From the NCBI RefSeq assembly GCF_030253575.1, contig NC_080569.1, positions 8,809,501 to 8,873,500 on the forward strand: a DNA stretch of 64,000 nucleotides, in the 5' to 3' direction. The notes beneath the pieces are model-generated. The model worked only from the letters and a program-made list of their open reading frames with translations. It made no database searches and was not told where the DNA came from. Position numbers and translations under genes: made by a program. Of the stretch, positions 55,775 to 64,000 are shown in pieces. The stretch is from Rhododendron vialii. Taxonomy: Eukaryota > Streptophyta > Magnoliopsida > Ericales > Ericaceae. Position 1 is the first letter of the stretch, and each line of letters starts with the position of its first letter.

Positions 55775-57314
55775 TATTATAAAAAGGGAGTTGCAAGTTT
55801 GTTATGCAACTCGTCAAAAGACTTTTTTGCTATCGATCTTTTTTAAATCTTTTTTCTTTTGTCCTTGTTACTTAACTTAACTTAACTAGAAGTGGCACCC
55901 GGGACATTTAATAAGCAGAGCTTTGTCCTTATTATTACATGGGATATCCTCAATACTACTAGACTTAAAACTTCAAAAGTGGAACCCACGATATTTAATT
56001 AGCAGGAGTTTGCCGGTCCCGCCCTTGAAGATAAATATTCGAAGGCCACTGTTTCATGACAAAAAATTGATAGCCGAGATGATGGCGGCAATCGATTATA
56101 TTTGTGGAACAGTTTGTGCCAACCTACTCATAGTATATTGGACAAAAGAAAGATTATAAGTATGATGTAATGCATATCAACATTAACAATATTGCGACTA
56201 AATTTATAATTCTGATCACATGATTATAATCATATTGCGAAAGCTAAATTATGCATGTGATACTTTTTATCAAAAGCTATTGACAATTAATTTTAACTTA
56301 GTGTGGCGATATTGCCCCAGCGCTATAATAATAATAATAATAACAAAAAAGAAGAAGCTAGCCTACTATCTTTGGTGAGGGCAAGATGCTTGTGCAAACT
56401 AAAGACAAATTGAAGTAACCCTGAAAGTGGATATTCTTCTACAATATTCAAATGATACTACTTTAATCCGTGGTCCACAGTAATCACCTACATAAATACT
56501 CCTACCTACACCAAATATTGAACCTCGGCAAATTATCCAGTGCTCCAGTGCATGCCTCTACCCTCTATCTCCCAACCACTCACTTTTTTTCCTCAAACAA
56601 AATGGAAATGCATGTATAGTATCTGTCACCTCCGCTAGAGAGTACTATCACGTCACACCACACTAGTATTTGTAAGGGGCGCTCAGCACCTATATATTAG
56701 AGTCGAAGCTAAAATCTCACCACATATAAGTGATGTTAGGAGTATATTTAGCCCCTAATGAAGGGCTATGGAGGCTCGAACATAAATCTTGTCCAACCAA
56801 ATCCCGAGTTTCCGCTACGAACCAACCCTATAAGGACATGCCCATAGCACTGAGTAATTTTCCTTGAGCAGAGGGGCAGTAAAGGTAACTCATTGTCAGA
56901 GGAGCCAGCCATCCTTATTTAATGACTTGAAAGCTTAAAGCCCACATGACTATGACTATATATCGTGGTTACTTTTGCCTTGGGAAGATAGGTCGGGCCC
57001 CTTGAGAAGAAGAGCTAGACAAGGATAAAGACTGCATAGCCTTATGATGAGTATTGTTAACTATGGTTAAGGCAGAAAGTCTTTTCCCCAAAGAAGCAGG
57101 AGGATGAGCTGCTGATTGTTTTCACTTTTATTAATGTTAACAACTCGTCAATGGCCCCAGAAATAAGGGAACACCTAAGGCATCCCGTCAAGGGAGTTGG
57201 GGGGCTGCTGTCCCCCAAGGGACAGAGTGTTGTGCCAGGGCAAAACACTGTCTCTCCGAGTCCAAAAAAATGATCCGAAATGTTCACTTGAAATATCTCG
57301 TCACGTAGTTTGCC

Positions 57315-57483
57315 CTTGGAAAAAATCAAGTTGATCGACCATCAATAACCTAGCTAGTGAACAAATCATCTGTTTACAGTGTTGTTATCAATTTCAAAAA
57401 TAGTAAGCCAAAAATTAAGTAAAAAAAGAGTGATTAGTTCACTAGGTTATCGATGTTCGATCGACTTGATTTTTTGCAAGGCC
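57315..57483. mobile_element. Hairpin repeat
   Basis: CTTGGAAAAAATCAAGTTGA ... TAACCTAGCTAGTGAAC is mirrored by GTTCACTAGGTTATCGATGT ... TTGCAAGGCC at 57,437-57,483. Arms about 47 bp. Likely a small MITE; no target duplication identified. Confidence 0.6.
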
Positions 57484-58764
57484 ATAGTATGCGAGAAGAT
57501 CTTGGTAAACACGGAATTATTAAATGAGGACGGAGGGAATATACAACAATCAGAACTTTGAAACCAAATAGTAGTAGAATAATACACAGACTTTTGCATT
57601 TTGGTATCTACATTAAATTGTCTTGTGAGAGCTGAGAAAACATTGAAGAAGTTTCAAGTTTACGCAATTCTCACAATTAGGTTTCTTGACGTGAAAGGAA
57701 CATTCTCCCTTCACTTTATTACCCGTTTATGGTATTCAAAAGATTAAGGTCAAAGTAATGGGTGGAAGAGATCGAGGCCGACAATAAGGGGACTCTCTGT
57801 TACGGGATTTCTTTCTGTGACGCCTATCAACTCAGGACTTTGGAACCAAATACCCAAACAAACATTAAACTCGCTAAGTGCTGACATTATTATCGTGCCG
57901 AGTGTAGAATCAATAAATGAGCAAGCTACTCGAGTTTGAATTCTTGTTAATTCTGGGAAAAAAAAAAACTCAACAAGATTGGTTTTCTGCATAAACTCAA
58001 CAAGTGCCGACATTTTTGAAACTCGCTAAGCTTCCGAACCAAGCTTGAATAACTACAACCCAGCTCATTGAGTTTTTGATGTCCAAGAAATTTAAGAATA
58101 CATGATAACGTCTTGTGATCGGGTCAAGCAAAAGTTCGCTTGAGATCAACCCGCTTTACAGACAAGTCATACTAAACATATATTTGGAGCTCGTTATATT
58201 TTCAACTAAGCTTGAATAACTTAGCTCGTTGGACTCTTTTACTATCAATCCTAATCAAGTGTACATACCAGACGGTGAAATCGAAAGGTCTCGTTGCCCC
58301 ATAGGAGGGCAAGGAGGGCAAGGCAGTACTTTCGAAACAGTATAGTAAAAGACTTTCTGTTCTTTTTTTCCAAACCATGTGTTGGTCTGAAATAAGCTAG
58401 CAAAAAACCTTGCTTCAAAGCTTCAATTGGACTGCCTCATAACCACCACTTCATTTCACAAAAGATCTAAAATAGGAACCAGGTAAAACATATTCTACTT
58501 CTTGAATTTCCCAAATACCCTCTAGGCTTGCAAACCCATTCATGATTTGCACAAGGAAATTCACCAGAAAAAGCAGAACAAGAGAAGTAATGAAGAAGAA
58601 ATCCTCTCAAGAATAGGCTTTGCTAAGATATTACCAGATACGAAATGGATACAACACAATGGACACATACAAAGTTACAAATGAACAACAATCATCACAC
58701 CGACAAAGTTCTGCCAAATAATCATCACAACCCAAAAACAACTGATACAAGTAGGCTCACATTG

Positions 58765-61700
58765 TCATGAAGAAACATTACCATATTGCCACGGATTGAA
58801 CTCCGTTGATGTGACATCATCAACAACAGTGCTTCCGGAGCTATCCACATCCACAGCAGCCCGATGTTCGGTGTATTTACCATTGTATTGATACACTTCC
58901 AAGTCTCCCCAAGGGGTGGGCCTGATTTCATCAGTTAGATCAAACCACCTTGGTCTAAACTGGTGGCCTTTTGCTTCTCGCTGCTTCTTTTCAGCTCTCT
59001 GTGTCTCCTCCAGCCTACCAAAACAATTATGAAACAAAAATCTAACTTATTAAATGGCTGAAATTGGATGGGCAGAGATAGGGAGAGAGAATTGAGCAAT
59101 TAATTAATGGTTTTTTCTTCCACTTCCTCGTTCTAAGAAGGTGAAAGGGGTTTGCTCAAGTACCCTAAGATTTAGTGAGCCAGTAACATCCTATAAAAGA
59201 GTCAATCCTCACACCAATGCACCTCTCTCTAACCTCCGATTTCAACTTCATGATTACTATGTTTCTCAATACAAATAGAAAAGCTTAATCCAAATACAAA
59301 TCACATCGCCTAGAAACTCCATTGCCATAACCAAGAAGAGCATCAGAAACTAAAGAGATCACAACATAAACAATCAAGTCAAACCTAGTCATTTTTGCCT
59401 GATTAACTACACAAACAAGACACACAAAAAACTAGTAACACTTTTTAGGTTTGACAATACCGAAATTTCTTTCAGAGACATTTCTTGGCTACCCAGCAAG
59501 GCCTCCGGCTGACCACCAAATTTGCACCAAGAAAATGTGGTTAATCCAATGTCATTTGATTACACAAAATAGCCCCAGGTGACCAAAGAGGTTGACCTAT
59601 AAGGAAACAAACTCTAAATTGAAGTGGTGGTGAAGAGACAGACAACAGCAAGTGCCATGAACCAACCATGTAGGTTAAGAAGCAAACGCAATGATCCTAC
59701 CATTTAGGTTAACAAGTCGCGCATAATCGATAGTGGAGCAATTTCATTTCTACAGTCTTCGAGTTCACCACTTAGACCCATGAGTAGAAAGCATTTAGGC
59801 AGCCATCAACTTGCCTTAACAAGATACCGACACCACAGGGTCAGCTAACCATTTTATAGCCAAGAGGTTTCTTGTCCAATCAAGGAGTTCATATAACAAG
59901 TCATATGATAAATTAGCATCACATCACACTTCCTCATTCCATTGAATTGAATATAGGGCATTGATTAGTTATTTAAACAATTCATACTATATAGGAGGGT
60001 GGTACGCATAAGATGAGCTCGTGACTGCATGCAACTGCCCACAGGCACGCGTGCGTGGGCGTGCGCGCACACACAAAATAGAGACAAACAGACCTGCTTT
60101 TCTCGGCACCAGATTTGGATAGATCACCCTTCTCAAGTGCATATCTATCAGGACGTAGTCGAGAATCTGATGCCAACAACTTTTTAGGAGCAGTTTCAAA
60201 GCTGTTTATTTTATGTGCAAAATATGTGTACTGAAACTTGTCATTCTCTGGAACAGCAGCAATTCGCCAAGCCTGCAAAAGATCATGTTAGGGGTACTTT
60301 TTCCAAGTGTTCACACATTGCACATAGTTTTTAAAACGCAGAAAAGTATTGTACATGAATATTTAAAATGTAATCTTGATATTTGACCTGGGTGTTCAGT
60401 TTTATATTTAATAAATTGGCCCAGAACAAGAAATGACCATTATGTGAAACCAAGGCGACAAGCACAGGTGAACTCATGTTCATTACATGGAGTGGAAGGC
60501 TATATAGGTGCATATATACATGTATAGGAAATACAATTATCTATCGAATCACTAACAGGTACATCCTGCCGTATAGGAAATACGATCATGTATATATACA
60601 TGTATATATTCATCATTCATGAGCTTTTCAAGGTAAAACTACAAACTATTTTCCTCAACATTTAATCAGTAAATTCAGATACATCCAGAAGAAAACTTCA
60701 AGAGCCTACGAAGCGAATACAATTCAATATCTTCTTCCATCCCACCAAGATAAACTCCACAGGAAATGAACTCACAACTGTCTCGGCATATCTTCCATTT
60801 AGACATTTAGGCGAGCCAACTCTCTCAAATCCACACCCAGCAGCATCGTCATCTTCCTCACTGATTCCTGCTCTTCTACATGACCTCGCCTGGTATGTCG
60901 AGTTACTGTGTGTTGCCAAAAGGGGGTGAAAGGAGATGCAGATGTGAATATATCTCCAATCTCAGTTCGGGTTTCCCTCTCGTCGTTCCGATCTCAGTTC
61001 TGGCGTGAACAGACCATTGAAATCATCGACGGCATTGAAATTGATCTCAGTTCTGATCGTGTTCCAATTTTCCTGGTAATCAACAAAAACCCATGTATCC
61101 TTTACCCGTTCTTCTTAAACTTGGGGTTTTCTGAATAGAGATCAATTCTGAATTATGTGGCTTTATGTATCCTCCTCCATTGTTGGGGCTTTCGAAGTTA
61201 TTGTCGACGGCGTCGTAGGAGTGAGCATTGGAAAAGTTGGTCGGAGAATTGGGGATTTGAGAATTGGGTAAACCCTAATTTTCCTAATTGCCTAGGCTGT
61301 TGGGGCTTTCCTATATTAAGTGGCTAGCTATTGTAGAAATTGGCCTTTTGCCTAAGCAAAATAGCCAGGTATTGCTGGAGATGCTCTAAGTTTCCTTCTC
61401 CTCTCTTGAAAACTTCACAAGCGCCTCTACTTCCAATCACTTTTGGAACACCATCTCCAATTTTATAATCGAACTTCCTCAAGAGTCATGCCTATCATCT
61501 CATGACAATAATATAAAAACTTCTCCTGATATCTATGTGGCATCTTTTTCTAGTTTCCCCCCTCCATTCTTGATGTAGTTTTGTTTTCTGCATTTGCTAA
61601 CTAAACACTTATAATTGGCAGTTACTGATTTCGCACATTGAGAAAAGCTCGTCGAGCTATCCCTGTCTCTTTTATCAAGTGTACCCAGGTCTTGTAGTTG

Positions 61701-64000
61701 TAGACTCGTAGACAAATCCACACGAAATGCTCCCACAGTGAAGAAACTCTGGGCAGCACCAGACAGGTCAAAATGTTGTTTCTCCATCAGAAAACCCATT
61801 TACATCATCTATAGCTCTCAAACCTCCAACTCTAATAAATTCATCCAATATGTTCACAAGAACTTCATGGAAGCCAATAATCATCTAACTAGAGATGTTG
61901 ATTGCTAAAAATTCTACAATTCTGCGACTGTAATTGTTTTTAACAAAGGACAATAGCGAGTCAATTGTTTATTTAATTTTCTTTCTTTATTCAACTCAGG
62001 AGAGAAGACCGCTGCTGAATCGATAGCACATGTTGACTCTGGAGTAGCGTACATGAATTAGTGAATTACAAAACTTGATCACGTGGCTTGGACTCAGATA
62101 GGTCCGTCTTAATCCATGATTTAGTCAACCCACTCCATGCTTAACAGCTCTGCTATTATTTTAAGGAGATAGCACAGCACTCAGTATAACCAACCTTAAA
62201 AGTTCTGGTCATGTTAGCAAACCGAATCTGTGAAGGATTGTACAAGATCAATGGCACGACGTGTTACTTTACAACTTCATGAGTGAGAATTCAGCACAAG
62301 GATTGAAATGCAAGATACCGAGACCAGGAGATAGCACAACATTCAAATAACCAGACTTAAAAGAACTGTTCGTATTAGCAAACAAAATCTAAGTTTATTA
62401 AAGGATCATCCAAAATGAATGATGCGAAGTGTTACTTTACAACTTCATAAGCAAGAACTGAGTGGCCTTATTCAGCATGCAGATTGGAATGCAAGATATC
62501 AAGAGTCAAGACCATCAAAGTAAGCCATGTTGATAAAAAAAAATTATAAGTAAGCCATGTGATTATGACATGCTAGTCCAGCATTCCCCTTCTCGTGACA
62601 AAGAGACTTGGCACAAGAGGTGCTCCTTTCTTTATTTCTGATCTTGATGACAGGGTGACTTGATTATAATTCCTTTATTTTTTTACTTAGTGTAAGTGGT
62701 ACTCAATCAAAAGACAAATTGACAGGATAAAAAGGTTAATGAAAAAAACCTCTTTCAGTTCAGTTCCGGGAAGAGGTTCCCCCTCCATGTCACATGGTTG
62801 ATAACTCATTGACTCATCCCATTTTCCCGTTATCAATACTTTAGGTTCCTCAGCCGCATTATATACGTAGCCGTCCACTTCATATCGACCAGCCCTACAA
62901 CGGAAGCACACCCAATTAGGAAGCAGTAGCAGGTTGCAGACAAACTTCAGATGTGGTGCATGCATGCTACACTCGTGGCACATCTAAATCTACAGGCACG
63001 CGATTATATGCATGTGTCTGTGCATGGGCGAGACAGACTCACCCAATAACCAGTGGAAAGATCTAAAAGGCTTAAAATTAGCCAAAATTCAAACACAATG
63101 GAAAAAGTTGTTGGGACAGAGACATGGGGAGTTATCCACATGGAGCTCCCCCACTATGAACTCAACAGAATCTCAAGAACAAAATAATGACAAACAGAAC
63201 AATTAAGCGACAAATGTCCGTAATGTTCTTTTGTTTTCATGCATCGAAGTAAAAAATTTGCACAGATACTTCAGTTGCTAGTACTCTATCCAAAATCCAA
63301 AGGGAAACATAATATAAACATAGAATTTAAGAAACAATGACAATTCAGAGTCTATGTTACATGGAATTGGATGCGGGTACATTTTTGGGGTTGGACTCGT
63401 CAAATCCCATTTTAGGATACCAAGCCTCGAAGAAAAAGGATCCAGACAGAGGTATCGATAGAGGTATTCCTAAGTGGAAAAGGCTACAAAATTATGTACA
63501 TGAAAACAAAACATATGCAGTTAAAAGATAAGATCATATCCAACAGAGAAGGGTTTAGCTACAATAGTACCATACTGGCAACGCAAAAACATAGTAAGGA
63601 AGAAAAAAAAAAGCAACTGGAAGTGTTTGTTTCAAAACAAAAGGATTGGATCTCATACCCTTACCCCGCGCCATGACTTGTTGACATGGGTAACTCAGAA
63701 AAACAGAAGAGTCCGTGTCACATACTTCACAGTTCAAGAGGAAATGATGACAGCACTTAACCATCACAAGTTGCATTAAAGATCCCTTTTTCGAGGTTCA
63801 GGTATCAGAGTTAAAGTGTTAAACACTTAAGTATACATACAATAGTACCTATTCCAAAATCCCCAGGCATCAACAGGTAAGAAACAATCATGGTGGCACA
63901 GGCAAAATATCAAATTGACAGCCAATGAGATAGTTCAGAGAAAGATGATTAGAAAGAGAAACATTTAACATACCCAAACCAACCGCAAGGTTGAAAGTAA
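58765..64000 (-). CDS. Oxysterol-binding-protein-related protein (ORP), 3' part, runs off the right edge
   Basis: Four complete 3' exons and the end of a fifth: 64,000-63,974 (partial), 62,894-62,750, 60,272-60,094, 59,014-58,765, with stop TGA at 58,765-58,767. There are four exons in view in total, including the partial one. Phases agree at every junction and all introns are GT-AG. Protein in order: YFQPCGWFG, then [121 protein letters not shown] and the end [11 protein letters not shown]. This is the C-terminal part of the OSBP-related lipid-binding domain as in the plant ORP3 group: cytosolic proteins that carry sterols or phosphoinositides between membranes. The EQVSHHPP signature would lie upstream, outside the window. 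No frame breaks. Which ORP paralogue it is cannot be decided. Confidence 0.95.
60690..61390. other. Insertion-like block in an ORP intron
   Basis: Within the 2.5-kb intron 60,273-62,749, this block is GC-richer than its surroundings and contains an open frame (60,698-60,919, minus) with [20 protein letters not shown], not recognised. It ends GCTGGAGATGCTC|TAA (about 61,373-61,389), a common Harbinger MITE terminus (inverse of GAGCATCTCCAGC) with a TAA. The matching left end was not found. It may be a Harbinger-type element carrying a captured gene piece. Confidence 0.4.
62160..62520. repeat. Diverged tandem duplication, about 165-180 bp, in an ORP intron
   Basis: Two copies, about 62,162-62,335 and 62,336-62,520, share GTGTTACTTTACAACTTCAT, GGAGATAGCACA and ATTGxAATGCAAGATA in the same order. 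Confidence 0.75.

Larger units (their letters stand above)
54595..58764. other. Intergenic between TRP and ORP genes
   Basis: Holds a Stowaway at 55,524-55,774, a short hairpin at 57,315-57,483 and repeat-like sequence at 57,780-58,250 rich in CTCGTT/GCTTGAATAAC words. An open minus-strand frame of about 90 codons at 57,057-57,329 is not recognised. The last 400-500 bp are probably the ORP 3' UTR and flank. No other gene is seen. Confidence 0.45.

Noticed and set aside
57057-57329. Minus-strand open frame of 90 codons
   Set aside because: No recognised domain, lies next to a hairpin repeat, and no conserved motif supports it.

Overview
The window is nuclear DNA of a flowering plant, most likely a eudicot. 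Genes are split by many GT-AG introns, the two best genes match plant-specific families (TRP telomere-binding Myb protein; oxysterol-binding-protein-related protein), and intergenic DNA is packed with plant transposons: PIF/Harbinger, hAT-, Mutator- and Stowaway-type MITEs, SINEs, LINE tails, a TRIM and LTR fragments. The genus cannot be named from sequence alone.

Layout. (1) 1-12,870 is the left copy of a segmental duplication. It ends in a decayed TRP gene (8,791-12,557) with frameshifts and four premature stops. (2) 13,233-14,163 holds a broken, 5'-truncated threonine aldolase. (3) 16,695-23,554 (minus) is a small five-exon gene that I reconstruct as a 188-aa TRP-like Myb protein. Its introns hold satellite, LINE, SINE and MITE sequence. 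(4) 24,200-26,810 is transposon and repeat DNA. (5) 27,037-47,312 is the right copy of the duplication, collinear with the left but expanded by insertions: a 403-bp tandem hairpin array, an inverted duplication, LTR sequence, and a complete-looking 4,089-bp PIF/Harbinger transposon (38,776-42,864) with both of its genes. (6) 43,270-47,008 (minus) is the intact TRP gene (nine coding exons, 653 aa). Its upstream leader region runs to about 49,900 and carries three diverged tandem modules, telobox motifs and a 31-C tract. (7) 50,300-58,700 is gene-poor with several hairpin MITEs. (8) 58,765-64,000 (minus) is the 3' part of an oxysterol-binding-protein-related gene that runs off the right edge.

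How the parts relate. Three TRP-type Myb sequences sit within about 40 kb: one intact, one dead copy, and one short divergent paralogue with the same intron positions in its Myb domain. The two copies of the duplication act as each other's 'empty site', so several transposon insertions can be defined to the base with their target-site duplications. Exon models were built by eye from splice signals, reading frame and family resemblance; transcript data would confirm or correct them.
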